NCBI RefSeq assembly: GCF_016907995.1
Contig: NZ_JAFBDA010000004.1
Coordinates: forward strand, 124,001 to 188,000
Reading direction: 5' to 3'
DNA length: 64,000 nt
Source: Clostridium sardiniense
GTDB taxonomy: Bacteria; Bacillota; Clostridia; Clostridiales; Clostridiaceae
Both the position numbers and the translations under genes were made by a program. The notes under the pieces are model-generated. The model did not search any database and was not told where the DNA came from. It was given only the letters and a program-made list of their open reading frames with translations. Shown here piece by piece: positions 9,169-18,074 of this stretch; the stretch's first letter is position 1, and every line of letters begins with the position of its first letter.

Positions 9169-9354
9169 GTGGCTAATTTAAACGAATTAGAATTACAAAA
9201 TTTACGTCACCTAATCGGTGCTCATGGTACAATCGAAAAAAAATTAACAGATTACTCTAATCAATGTACAGATGCAACATTAAAGCAAATGTTACAAAAA
9301 GATGCTCAAGATGCTAAAAAAAGTAAGGACAAATTAATGTCCTTCTTAGGATAG
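9169..9354 (+). CDS. Small spore coat-like protein (CotF partner)
   Basis: This 61-residue protein begins MANLNELELQNLRHLIG at a GTG start at 9169, nine bases after AAAGGAG. It is mostly helical and contains YSNQCTDATLKQMLQ followed by a Lys-rich tail ending LMSFLG. The pattern is that of the short proteins found beside coat-F genes in clostridia. The next gene begins 12 bp downstream, so they form an operon. The role in the spore is inferred from this pairing, and direct sequence evidence is modest. Confidence 0.75.
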   Translation: MANLNELELQNLRHLIGAHGTIEKKLTDYSNQCTDATLKQMLQKDAQDAKKSKDKLMSFLG

Positions 9355-9366
9355 GAGGTATTATTT

Positions 9367-9615
9367 ATGCAAGAAAAAGAAATGATAAGCGATTACCTTG
9401 CTGGCTTAAATGCTAGTCTAGCTGGCTATGGAGGTATAATAGCTCAAACAGAAAATAAAGAACTTCGTGAAACTATTCAAATGATGAGAAATCAAGATGA
9501 AACTCGTCAATATGCTCTTTTCCAAAAAGCGAGAGAAAAGGGATATTACATACCTGCTGAACAAGCAAAACCTGAAGAAGTAGCGACAGTTAAACAACAA
9601 ATGTCAAAAGGCTAA
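9367..9615 (+). CDS. Spore coat protein, coat F (CotF) family
   Basis: The 82-residue protein resembles the coat F domain, a small ferritin-like helical fold of the spore coat. Typical features are MISDYLAGLNASLAGYGGIIAQ near the N-terminus, ETRQYALFQKAREKGYY in the middle, and a Pro/Gln-rich end. AGGAGG precedes the ATG by seven bases. It follows the 61-residue gene closely. Expression is expected in the mother cell during sporulation, though I could not identify the promoter. Confidence 0.83.
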   Translation: MQEKEMISDYLAGLNASLAGYGGIIAQTENKELRETIQMMRNQDETRQYALFQKAREKGYYIPAEQAKPEEVATVKQQMSKG

Positions 9616-9628
9616 TATTAAAACAAAA

Positions 9629-9656
9629 AGAGGTGAATTTTTTAAAATTCGCCTCT
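9629..9656 (-). terminator. Terminator of the DUF2935 gene
   Basis: AGAGGTGAATTTT / AAAATTCGCCTCT forms a stem with one mismatch. On the minus strand it is followed by TTTTTGTTTT, while the plus strand lacks a T tract. It therefore mainly serves the minus-strand gene ending at 9704, though it may also stabilise the coat transcript end. Confidence 0.75.
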
Positions 9657-9703
9657 CCTAATTTATTGATATCTTATAGATAATTTTTAATTAACTATAA
9701 CCC

Positions 9704-10639
9704 CTAACATTCTTCTATTTTTCCTTTATATTTTTCTAATATTCTAATATAATGGTTAGCTTCCCTTAGTACATGATCTCCAAGGAGAGGTAAAATTATT
9801 GATCGTATTTTACATTCATCTATACCCTTTGTTCCAGCTTGCTTAAAATCTTTAATTTTAATTGTTTCATTTAAGGTTTCCATAGTAACATCAGACATTG
9901 TTTCATCAGTCATTCTACGTGCCTTTTTAATAATCATATCATACTCTTTAGCAATCTTATCTGACGTATCAATTAAATTATTCTCAGCCGGATCAAGTAA
10001 TCCTCTAATAAATAGCGCATGCTCCATCATAATTCTATCCCAAAATAGTTGAGTTTCTTTAATATCCCTATTATCAATCTCCTCAACATCTTCATTATTC
10101 TCAAGCTTTACTATATAATCACGATATAATTTTGCCTCTCTGATTATATGTTCAATAAGTAGAGGATAATTCATTGTAAATATCTCACAACATAGTACAC
10201 AATCCAATATTCTCATCTTTAAATCTATAAGGCCCTCTACCAATCTCCTTGCTCTCTTATTAAGCTGCTTTACATCTTTAACCGTTTCAGACTTAATATA
10301 TTTATGTTCTTCACAGTGTAGCTTTAGCTCCATCATAGTTATCTTTTCATTTATCTTTATGCCTGTAAAGTGCTCTGTTTTTCGTTCCGTGCTTAATGTA
10401 TAGTCAGTAAAAAATTCTCCAGACTCTAATACTTCTTCCCTAATTATACCGTCACTTAGTTTAACTGCTTCTAATAAAACTTCCTCAAATCTTCGCTTAT
10501 AACAATCCGCTTCTTTAGCAAGTTTAGAATCTTTAGGTGTAAACCCTGCCTCTAAAAAAAGAGAATGCTCTTTCATTATTCTTGCAAAAAATAAATGTAA
10601 TTCTAACGATAGTACAACATACTTTTTATTACTTATCAT
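9704..10639 (-). CDS. DUF2935 domain protein (two repeats, hemerythrin/ferritin-like helical bundle)
   Basis: The 311-residue protein has two homologous halves. Each begins with the same helix: LHLFFARIMKEHSLFLEAGF near residue 14 and QLFWDRIMMEHALFIRGLLDP near residue 205. Each half also has further helices with spaced His and Glu (for example YPLLIEHIIREAKLY). This is the DUF2935 pattern, widespread in spore-forming Firmicutes. The conserved E-H pairs suggest metal binding, but this is not established. The gene stands alone with its own terminator. Confidence 0.85.
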   Translation of the reverse strand: MISNKKYVVLSLELHLFFARIMKEHSLFLEAGFTPKDSKLAKEADCYKRRFEEVLLEAVKLSDGIIREEVLESGEFFTDYTLSTERKTEHFTGIKINEKITMMELKLHCEEHKYIKSETVKDVKQLNKRARRLVEGLIDLKMRILDCVLCCEIFTMNYPLLIEHIIREAKLYRDYIVKLENNEDVEEIDNRDIKETQLFWDRIMMEHALFIRGLLDPAENNLIDTSDKIAKEYDMIIKKARRMTDETMSDVTMETLNETIKIKDFKQAGTKGIDECKIRSIILPLLGDHVLREANHYIRILEKYKGKIEEC

Positions 10640-10756
10640 AACTTTTCTCCCAAAAAAAAATTTATTATATTATATTCTTAAAGGTTACTTTAAGTTCCTG
10701 TCACCTTTCACCTTTAAGGACGTTTTATAATCACGAAAATATTTCTAAATATAAAA

Positions 10757-10787
10757 AGATACACAATCTTATAAAAATTGTGTATCT
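10757..10787 (-). terminator. Terminator of the DUF5661 gene
   Basis: AGATACACAAT / ATTGTGTATCT is an 11-bp stem with a 9-nt loop. It is followed on the minus strand by TTTTATATTT. Confidence 0.8.
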
Positions 10788-10810
10788 AATTTACAAATAA
10801 TATCCCTATG

Positions 10811-11131
10811 TTATCTTTTTTTGCTCCAATAAACCTCAGCTTCAGATTCAAGTTTTTTAAGTCTTGTATAATAATCCGGAAATTCCATCAAGTGTGCCAA
10901 AGCTATTTTACCTGTTAATATAGGATCATCATGTGTAACATCAGTCCTTGGCGATCTACTTCCATGTTCAAGTTCTACATCTAGTCCCATTCTAAATTGC
11001 TCTATATCAAACTTTTCTTTAGGAAAATCAATTTTTAAGTCTTTAGCTATCTTTTTTGCTTCTTCAAGAGTGAAAGATTTCTTATTTGGATCTCCTCTAA
11101 ACCTCATTATTACCCAATCATTATGCTTCAT
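10811..11131 (-). CDS. DUF5661 family protein
   Basis: The 106-residue protein carries the core pattern FTLEEAKKIAKDLKIDF, then FDIEQFRMGLDVELEHG, then TDVTHDDPILTGKIALAHLMEFPDYYTRLKKLE. These match the DUF5661 family as I remember it. Members occur in clostridia and in phages, and no function is known. It is cytoplasmic and acidic to neutral. It lies just downstream of the molybdopterin oxidoreductase gene on the same strand, with 64 bp between them, so occasional co-transcription is possible. Confidence 0.72.
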   Translation of the reverse strand: MKHNDWVIMRFRGDPNKKSFTLEEAKKIAKDLKIDFPKEKFDIEQFRMGLDVELEHGSRSPRTDVTHDDPILTGKIALAHLMEFPDYYTRLKKLESEAEVYWSKKR

Positions 11132-11195
11132 TTTTTCATTCCATAAATATTATTTTTCAAGGTTATTATATGCTTTATATCCAAAATGTGAGACA

Positions 11196-13202
11196 CTATT
11201 TACGCTTAGTTTCTATCTCTACAAAGGTTTCATTATATGTTACTTGTCCACCTATATCTGATATTCCTGACTCTGTTAATAAGTTAGGATTTCCATGCTT
11301 ATTCCACCATCCTACATACATCATTACAACATCATCAATTACAGATTCATCTATAATTATTTCTACTTTTATTGCTCCATTTGTTGATTTTAAGTTTACC
11401 GTCTCTCCATTAGATATATTTATACTCTTTGCCATCTTCTCATTTATATAAGCTTTAGATATACCTTCTGTATCCATGAAATGCTGACTAGATAGAGAAT
11501 CCCTGCCATGATTAGTTAATAGTCTAAATTTACCTTCCCTATTATCTTTGAAGTTATCTCTATATAAAGAAATTTCAAACTTGCCTGATGGTGTTAAAAA
11601 TTTTTTATCCTCCCATGGAATGCTCTCATGTATTGTTATATATTCATTTTTTATTTTATCTAATGACATATCTTTATAATAACCTTTAAGTGGTTCTATA
11701 ACCTTAGTTAAATATTCTTTCTTTGAGACTAATGGATATTTCTCTATTCCCATTCTCTTTGCTAATTCCATAAAGAAATAATACTCATCCATATACTTAT
11801 TCTTAGGTTCTACAAGTTTCTCATTATAAATAATATATGGATTTGTCATTGAGCTAAATAGTAAATCTTCACTTTCTAATGTGCTTGTAGTTGGGATAAC
11901 CATATCACAAATATTTGCTGTGTCTGTCATAAACATATCAAAACAAACTTTAAATTCAATTTTATTTATTGAATCCTTAATCTTATTTAAATCAGCTAAT
12001 TGATTTAATAAATTACTTTTAGTTATAACAGCCATCTTTATTGGAATATTTAATTTCTCTAAATCTTCTCTATTTTTTATATCATTAGTAAATATTCCAT
12101 TTTTATAATAGGTATCACCCTCTATTGTTTCGTCAATAAAATCACTTATATCACTTACATAAAACAGTCTATTATCACCGAAATTTTCGCTATTATAAGG
12201 ATCTCCATTTAATATTTTAGGATAAACTTTATTTGCATAGTTTACTCCTCCACCGCTAAAACCTATTTGTCCTGTTATAGCCCCTAAAGCATCTATAGAT
12301 CTAATCGTATTTCCACCGTTTTTATATTTTTGCATTCCATAACCTAATAAAAGTGTAGAGTATTTATTAGTATATAACTCAACTAATTTTTCTAAAGCAT
12401 CTCTAGATACCCCAGATCTTTTTAAAAGTTCATCTAGTTCTAACGATTCAATATATCTTCTATAATCATTAAATCCTAATACATATGAATCTATATATTC
12501 AAAATCACATAAATCTTTTTCTATGATTATCTTTCCCATTGCTAAAGCTAAAGCATAATCTCCACCTGGCTTAACTCTTATATATAAATCAGAAATTTTA
12601 GCAGTCTCAGTATATATAGGATCTATTACTACTATTTTGCTTCCATTAGCCTTAGCTTTTCTAATCATTTGCATGGTATGAATAGTAGTAAATGCAGGAT
12701 TTTTACCCCAAACAAATATACTTTTGCTATTTAACATATCTTCTAATGAATGGCTTCTAACATCTCCAAAATCATATTTCTGTGCCGTTATTCCAGCACT
12801 CCAACATGGACCCCCTTTTGATGTACTTACACCACCATACATATTAAAAAATGTATTCCCTATACTCTTTAATATAGCTCCATTACCATATTGTTCATAG
12901 TACATAATTGATTTTGAACCAAAATCAGTTTTATACTTTTTTAATTTCTCTGCCATTATATCTAAAGCCTCATCAAATGATATCTCCAACCACTTATCAT
13001 CTCTTTTTATCATTGGGCTATATATTCTATCTTTATGATTTAATCTATCTAAATGAGCTAGTCCCTTTTTGCATACAAATCCTTTAGTGTATGGATGTCC
13101 CTTATCACCTTCTATTTTGATTATATTATTATCATCAACGTAAACATTAAATTTACAGCAATCAAAGCAATCTAAAGTACAACCATGACTTAACTTTCTC
13201 AT
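11196..13202 (-). CDS. Molybdopterin-dependent oxidoreductase (DMSO reductase family)
   Basis: This 668-residue protein has the complete single-subunit layout of the DMSO reductase / formate dehydrogenase superfamily. There is an N-terminal [4Fe-4S] site with Cys 8, 12, 16 and 44, and the GFVCKKG motif. GKNPAFTTIH and VIDPIYTETA mark the pterin domains, and there is a C-terminal molydopterin-binding domain (FRLLTNHGRDSLSS onward). Cys133 in GGPCWSAG lies where a molybdenum ligand is expected. No Tat signal is present, so it is cytoplasmic. No electron-transfer or membrane subunit and no moa/mob genes are nearby. The electron acceptor and substrate are unknown. Confidence 0.88.
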   Translation of the reverse strand: MRKLSHGCTLDCFDCCKFNVYVDDNNIIKIEGDKGHPYTKGFVCKKGLAHLDRLNHKDRIYSPMIKRDDKWLEISFDEALDIMAEKLKKYKTDFGSKSIMYYEQYGNGAILKSIGNTFFNMYGGVSTSKGGPCWSAGITAQKYDFGDVRSHSLEDMLNSKSIFVWGKNPAFTTIHTMQMIRKAKANGSKIVVIDPIYTETAKISDLYIRVKPGGDYALALAMGKIIIEKDLCDFEYIDSYVLGFNDYRRYIESLELDELLKRSGVSRDALEKLVELYTNKYSTLLLGYGMQKYKNGGNTIRSIDALGAITGQIGFSGGGVNYANKVYPKILNGDPYNSENFGDNRLFYVSDISDFIDETIEGDTYYKNGIFTNDIKNREDLEKLNIPIKMAVITKSNLLNQLADLNKIKDSINKIEFKVCFDMFMTDTANICDMVIPTTSTLESEDLLFSSMTNPYIIYNEKLVEPKNKYMDEYYFFMELAKRMGIEKYPLVSKKEYLTKVIEPLKGYYKDMSLDKIKNEYITIHESIPWEDKKFLTPSGKFEISLYRDNFKDNREGKFRLLTNHGRDSLSSQHFMDTEGISKAYINEKMAKSINISNGETVNLKSTNGAIKVEIIIDESVIDDVVMMYVGWWNKHGNPNLLTESGISDIGGQVTYNETFVEIETKRK

Positions 13203-13231
13203 AAAGTCCTCCTTTATTTCTATAAAGTATT

Positions 13232-14191
13232 TTAAATATTCTTATCTATAAATTTCTTTATTGTATCCCAGTAAAGCTCAGGATTTACTGTTGCTGCCTT
13301 AGCATGTCCGGCACCTTCTATTACTAACTTTTCCTTCTCAGAATTTGCTGCATTATATAATTCATCCAACATAAAGTATGGAACAAAGTCATCTGCATCC
13401 CCATGTATAAATAGCATAGGTGTCTTTGATTTAGCAACTTGCTTTATTGCAGAGCCCTCTCCAAGCCAATATCCAGCTCTTATCTTACTAACTACACTCG
13501 CTGCATTCATTACTGGAAATGATGGTAACTTAAAAAGTGCTTTTAATTGATATGAAAATTCATCCCAAGCTGAAGTATAACCACAATCCTCGATTATAGC
13601 CTTAACATTGCTTGGAAGTTCTTCTCCCGCTGTCATCATAACTGTAGCCGCCCCCATTGATACTCCATGAAGTACTATATTTGCATTCTCATTTTCATCT
13701 ATTATATGATCTATCCATTTTATAATATCTAATCTATCATCCCATCCCATGCCTATATAGTCACCTTCGCTTTTTCCGTGCCCTCTTAAGTCTGGAATTA
13801 GTACATTATATCCCATATCATAAAAAGGTTTTGCAAAGCTAGACATTTGCTTTCCTTCACTAGTATATCCATGAACAACTACAACCCAGTTGTTTGTTTT
13901 CTTTGTATTTATAACTTCATAGCTATGAAGTTTAAGCCCATCATTAGACTTTACATATTTATCTTTATAATCTGATTCCGCTAAAAGCCATTCTAGATCT
14001 TCAGATCTAGTTTCCCCACTAGTTTCATCTTTAGATACTGCATCACTGCTTGCTTCTTCAGTTGCACCAAATATTGCATCCTTTGACATGTGTGGGTTAA
14101 GTGCTAAATTATAGAAATAATTTCCTACAAAACCTAATATCCCACCTAATAATATTATAATTACTACTAATATAGAAATTATTATTTTCAT
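13232..14191 (-). CDS. Membrane-anchored alpha/beta hydrolase
   Basis: The 319-residue protein begins with a single hydrophobic anchor (residues about 3-30), then a Ser/Glu-rich linker and an alpha/beta hydrolase domain facing outside. Visible are VVHGYTSEGKQM (oxyanion), RGHGKSEGDYIGMGWDD, the nucleophile elbow HGVSMGAAT near residue 173, the acid in FIHGDADDFVPY near 265, and the His in GAGHAKA near 295. It resembles YqkD-type and bile-acid-type hydrolases of Firmicutes. The substrate is unknown. It lies 29 bp upstream of the molybdopterin gene on the same strand, so the two may share a transcript, although no functional link is evident. Confidence 0.87.
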   Translation of the reverse strand: MKIIISILVVIIILLGGILGFVGNYFYNLALNPHMSKDAIFGATEEASSDAVSKDETSGETRSEDLEWLLAESDYKDKYVKSNDGLKLHSYEVINTKKTNNWVVVVHGYTSEGKQMSSFAKPFYDMGYNVLIPDLRGHGKSEGDYIGMGWDDRLDIIKWIDHIIDENENANIVLHGVSMGAATVMMTAGEELPSNVKAIIEDCGYTSAWDEFSYQLKALFKLPSFPVMNAASVVSKIRAGYWLGEGSAIKQVAKSKTPMLFIHGDADDFVPYFMLDELYNAANSEKEKLVIEGAGHAKAATVNPELYWDTIKKFIDKNI

Positions 14192-14305
14192 ACCTACACA
14201 TCCCCTCCTACTTAATAATATACTAAATTTTTATTATATACTGTTCACAAATAACTATATATAATAAAATCTTAATATAAATACATTAATTTGGGGTGAA
14301 TTTTA

Positions 14306-14743
14306 ATGAATGAGATAATAATAAAAGAGGTATTTTTTAATACTCCAGAATATAAATCTGAATTGAGACTTAGAGATAATGTTTTAAGAAAGCCTTTAGG
14401 AATGGATATATCAGATGATGCTTTAGAAATAGAAATATATGACTATCATATTTGTGCACTTATTAATTCTAAAGTTGTGGGTACACTTCTATTAAGGAAA
14501 TTTAATAATACTACACTTCAAATGAAACAAGTCGCTGTAGATGAATCTTTACGTAATAAAAATATAGGAAGAAAACTTATATCTTTTGCAGAAAGCTTTG
14601 CTAAAGATAAAGGTTTTACTAAAATAATACTAAATGCTAGAAAAACAACTATAGCATTTTATGAAAGAATTAGTTATAAAAAGATAGGTGAAGAATTCAC
14701 AGAAGTAGGAATTTTACATATGAAAATGACTAAAGATTTATAA
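14306..14743 (+). CDS. GNAT family N-acetyltransferase
   Basis: The 145-residue protein has the compact GNAT fold. LRDNVLRKPLGMDI is near residue 22, and LQMKQVAVDESLRNKNIGRKL near residue 72 is the beta4/alpha3 acetyl-CoA loop (R/Q-x-x-G-x-G/A type, here RNKNIGRK). IILNARKTTIAFYERISYKKIGEEF follows. This arrangement matches small ElaA/YjcF-like acetyltransferases. GGGGTG provides the ribosome site. Substrate unknown, transcribed alone. Confidence 0.87.
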   Translation: MNEIIIKEVFFNTPEYKSELRLRDNVLRKPLGMDISDDALEIEIYDYHICALINSKVVGTLLLRKFNNTTLQMKQVAVDESLRNKNIGRKLISFAESFAKDKGFTKIILNARKTTIAFYERISYKKIGEEFTEVGILHMKMTKDL

Positions 14744-14794
14744 GTACAAGATCATTTTGCTTATAGATTGAATCATATAACTAATCACAAAAAA

Positions 14795-14832
14795 TAGTAA
14801 CTAGATATGCCCCTGTACAAATCTAGTTACTA
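14795..14832 (-). terminator. Terminator of the ABC-class ATPase operon
   Basis: TAGTAACTAGAT / ATCTAGTTACTA is a perfect 12-bp stem with a 14-nt loop. On the minus strand it is followed by TTTTTT, marking it as the end of the 17138-14845 operon. It may also stop the convergent acetyltransferase transcript. Confidence 0.85.
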
Positions 14833-14844
14833 TAATTTTAAAAT

Positions 14845-16548
14845 TTACTTTATTCTAAGCTTTCTATATCTATTAAAGGCAGCCATTATTTCTTGTTTTC
14901 TTGGAAGTGCTAAGTTTCCAGCGCCGCCTTTAGTTCCGCTAATTGATAGTAAGCCTTTATTTTTTATCTCATCTATTATTTTATCTGTTATTTCAATCAT
15001 AGTAAGACTATTATTAACTAATTTATCATCAGCCCATTTCATTACGTTTCCAATTGTAGTTACCTGCTCTTTATCTACTATTTGCTCAACAGATCTTAAA
15101 TTTAATTCTTCTCTATTTATATTAAGTCCATCTACCCCTAGAGTCTTAATTTTCACACCCTTTGGACCCTTCTCTATTGATCCCTTTAATAACTTTCTAT
15201 CAAAGTTTATGTCAATCTTTAAATCTCTATCTTCTATTCTCTTAAGAATAAGTCCCTTAGCTAATCCCTTAGCTTTATTTGTTACATCCTTTGGCTCATA
15301 TGCATCCATTTGTATTACAGTATCTGCAATATCAAAATAATCTCCTGAACTTCCAACAACTATGATAGTTGATATATCCTTTTCTTCATATATTCCTCTA
15401 ACAAGCTCTATAAATGGAGTTATTGGCTCATTTTCGTTAGATACTAAGCTTTGCATAACATCATCTCTAATCATAAAATTAGTTGCAGATGTATCTTCAT
15501 CTATAAGTAATAAATTGCTACCTGATTCCATGGCCTCAACTATATTTGCAGCCTGTGATGTACTACCACTAGCATTTTCACTTGTAAACTTCTTAGTATC
15601 TTTTCCATTTGGAAGGTTATTTATAAATAAAGATATATCATCCTTTATTATTGCTCTACCATCTTCAGCTCTAACTTTCATAGCTGTGCTATCAGATATA
15701 ACATACTCTCTTCCATCACCTTCTATGTGATTGTATACTCCAAGTTCTAGAGCATTTAAAAGAGTTGACTTACCATGGTATCCTCCACCAACTATCAAAG
15801 TTATTCCCTTTTTTATTCCCATTCCTTTAATTATTCCTTTGTTTGGTAATTTTATTGATACCTCTAATTCCTTTGGTGATATAAATTCTCTTCCATCTCT
15901 TAATGGTCTAGTTGATACACCACTTTCTCTTGGTAATATTGATTCATTAGCAACAAATGAAACTAATCCCTGTCTTTTAAGTTCTTCTCTTATAAACTCT
16001 TGATCACATACAAGTTTAACTCTATTTATAAGTTTATTTTTATTTAGCTTTTCATATTTTAAGCTATCATCTACTATCTTCGGTAAGAAATCATAAAGTA
16101 TCTTTTGAAGTTCTCTTCCTAAAACACTTCTTCCCCTAGCTGGAAATCCAACTTCAAATCTTGCTTCAATTTTATCTTTATCTATAACAATTGCTGTTCT
16201 ATCTAGTATTTCTTGTGGGCATCTACTTATATTTATCATTCCACTTTTACCAGATCCCATAACCCTTTCTCCAAATCTATTTATATTTTGAGAAAAAACC
16301 CTAGTTATAAAATCTTGAACTGCTATTCTTTTATGGGTTTCATTAAATAAATCATATGGAATCTTATTTACATTACTTTTCATACTTACTCTTATTCTTG
16401 ATGGTGATGCAAACGGATCTCCTTGAACATGATCTATATGAAGTATATAATCTGAAAAATCATAATCTCCCTCTAATACTTTATAAGATTTATAACCTCT
16501 ACCATCTATAGAATCTATTTGCTTCTTTAGGTCATTTAAATTTTTCAT
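14845..16548 (-). CDS. Predicted ATPase of the ABC class
   Basis: The 567-residue protein matches the 'predicted ATPase of the ABC class' family. It has an unusual P-loop GGGYHGKSTLLNALELGVYNHI near residue 255, a Walker-B-like LLLIDEDTSATNFMIRD near 350, and the early FASPSRIRV motif. It has no membrane segments and is not a transporter. The role is not established in any organism I know of. Five bases separate it from the upstream DUF1836 gene, so the two are one operon. Confidence 0.88.
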   Translation of the reverse strand: MKNLNDLKKQIDSIDGRGYKSYKVLEGDYDFSDYILHIDHVQGDPFASPSRIRVSMKSNVNKIPYDLFNETHKRIAVQDFITRVFSQNINRFGERVMGSGKSGMINISRCPQEILDRTAIVIDKDKIEARFEVGFPARGRSVLGRELQKILYDFLPKIVDDSLKYEKLNKNKLINRVKLVCDQEFIREELKRQGLVSFVANESILPRESGVSTRPLRDGREFISPKELEVSIKLPNKGIIKGMGIKKGITLIVGGGYHGKSTLLNALELGVYNHIEGDGREYVISDSTAMKVRAEDGRAIIKDDISLFINNLPNGKDTKKFTSENASGSTSQAANIVEAMESGSNLLLIDEDTSATNFMIRDDVMQSLVSNENEPITPFIELVRGIYEEKDISTIIVVGSSGDYFDIADTVIQMDAYEPKDVTNKAKGLAKGLILKRIEDRDLKIDINFDRKLLKGSIEKGPKGVKIKTLGVDGLNINREELNLRSVEQIVDKEQVTTIGNVMKWADDKLVNNSLTMIEITDKIIDEIKNKGLLSISGTKGGAGNLALPRKQEIMAAFNRYRKLRIK

Positions 16549-16553
16549 AAATT

Positions 16554-17138
16554 TTATTTTCCTCCTTCTATAGTTAAGAACTCATCTATAATTTTTTCTC
16601 CCATTCTTCTATACATATTGCTCATATTAATCATTGAACATAGAAGTAGAAACTTTTCTTCAAAATCCTTATCTTTATGATTTTTAACCTTATTTTTTAC
16701 TAATTCATCCTTATCACAAACGCTCTTTTTAAAGCTATCTAAATCTTCTTCGCACTGTTCTAAATAAGCATTATATACCTCTCTTAAAGGATATTCTGAT
16801 CCATTTTCAAATTCTTTTACTATATGATCTAAAGATGATTTTATATCACTTATTGATAAACTGCCCTTTAAATTATAAATGAGGCTCATAAGTATTAAAT
16901 GCTCTTTTGAATACTTTTTATTTTTAATTGGCATAAGAAGCTTACCCTTAGCATAATTATTTATCATTGTTTTTGTTAATACCTTATCTTCTTTATTTCT
17001 TTTAGCGTCATTATATTTACTCTCAAATAACTGTATAACTTGGTCCATATATAGATCTATTTCCGGCATATCTTCTAATCTAATATTTTTCTCTAATGCC
17101 ATTTCCTCTATCAACTTTATTATTTGTTTTTTTTCCAT
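16554..17138 (-). CDS. DUF1836 domain protein
   Basis: The 194-residue protein begins MEKKQIIKLIEEMALEKNIRLEDM. It contains LTKTMINNYAKGKLLMPIKNKKYSKEHLILMSLIYNLKGSLSISDI, which looks like a winged or MerR-like helix-turn-helix followed by a helical regulatory region, as in DUF1836. The ATG at 17138 is preceded by GGGAAGTG. A TTG at 17153 in the same frame overlaps that site and is not used. DNA binding is plausible but unproven. It is the first gene of an operon with the ABC-class ATPase. Confidence 0.8.
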   Translation of the reverse strand: MEKKQIIKLIEEMALEKNIRLEDMPEIDLYMDQVIQLFESKYNDAKRNKEDKVLTKTMINNYAKGKLLMPIKNKKYSKEHLILMSLIYNLKGSLSISDIKSSLDHIVKEFENGSEYPLREVYNAYLEQCEEDLDSFKKSVCDKDELVKNKVKNHKDKDFEEKFLLLCSMINMSNMYRRMGEKIIDEFLTIEGGK

Positions 17139-17358
17139 AACTTCACTTCCCAATCTAGTTTCAAAAACTACGTGTCAAAATATCTATATTTTAATAATAA
17201 TAGTATTTCGGAGATAATTCAATATTTTTACAGTATTTTAAGTATTTTTACTCATTTTTGAGTCAATAATAACTTTGACCATATTTAGTTATAAATAATA
17301 TAATAATATTATAATAAGTAGTTATAAAAACTACGTGGAATTTTTTGGAGGTTTAAGT

Positions 17359-18006
17359 ATGGATAAATATTTTAGAGAACCAGTAAATGGGCTTACTCAC
17401 CTTATAGGTGCTGCTCTTTCATTAGTAGGATTAATAGCTTTAGTTATAAAGGCGATATTAACCCATAGTGGATTTATTGCTATACTGTCAGTTATTATGT
17501 TTGGAATCAGCATGATTTTGCTTTACTCAGCTTCTGCGACTTATCACTCAGTTATTTCTACCGAAAAGGTAATATATAGATTAAAAAAATTAGATCACTC
17601 AATGATATTTGTACTTATCACAGGTTCATATGCACCATTTTGCTTAATAGCTCTGAACAATAAAATTGGTTGGATTCTATTTGGAGCAGTATTAACCTCT
17701 GGTGTACTTGGAATTATATTTAAAATGTTTTGGGTTGGTTGCCCTAAATGGATTTCAAGCGTAATGTATATAGCAATTGGTTGGTTTGCTATATTTGCAA
17801 TATACCCATTATCACAAGTATTAGTACCTCAAGCTTTATTTTTACTAGTTCTTGGGGGAGTTATGTACACAATTGGTGGGGTTATCTACGCATTTAAGGA
17901 TGATAGACTTCAAATAGGACCCTTTGGTACTCATGAAATTTTTCACATCTTTATAATGCTTGGAACTCTCTGCCACTTTATAGCAGTATTCTTTTACGTT
18001 ATTTAA
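17359..18006 (+). CDS. Hemolysin III (YqfA/PAQR) family membrane protein
   Basis: The 215-residue protein has seven hydrophobic segments and the conserved polar signature of hemolysin III / PAQR proteins. These are PVNGLTHLIGAALSLVG at the start, SATYHS near residue 62, KKLDHSMIF near 83, and HEIFHIF...CHF near the C-terminus. The spaced His residues form a probable zinc site. TTTTGGAGG lies seven bases before the ATG at 17359. The true activity is unknown; the 'hemolysin' name does not show toxicity. Confidence 0.92.
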   Translation: MDKYFREPVNGLTHLIGAALSLVGLIALVIKAILTHSGFIAILSVIMFGISMILLYSASATYHSVISTEKVIYRLKKLDHSMIFVLITGSYAPFCLIALNNKIGWILFGAVLTSGVLGIIFKMFWVGCPKWISSVMYIAIGWFAIFAIYPLSQVLVPQALFLLVLGGVMYTIGGVIYAFKDDRLQIGPFGTHEIFHIFIMLGTLCHFIAVFFYVI

Positions 18007-18012
18007 TATAAC

Positions 18013-18065
18013 AAAATGAGTGTCTTTACTATTATTATTTATATAACAGTAAAGACACTCATTTT
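18013..18065. terminator. Bidirectional terminator
   Basis: AAAATGAGTGTCTTTACT / AGTAAAGACACTCATTTT is a perfect 18-bp stem with a 17-nt loop, one of the strongest hairpins in the window. It separates the convergent hemolysin III and GlpA-like genes. Confidence 0.88.
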
Positions 18066-18074
18066 ATGTTTATA

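Noticed and set aside
17359-18006. Virulence toxin reading of the hemolysin III gene
   Set aside because: Hemolysin III/PAQR proteins are widespread membrane proteins. The name alone does not show haemolysis.
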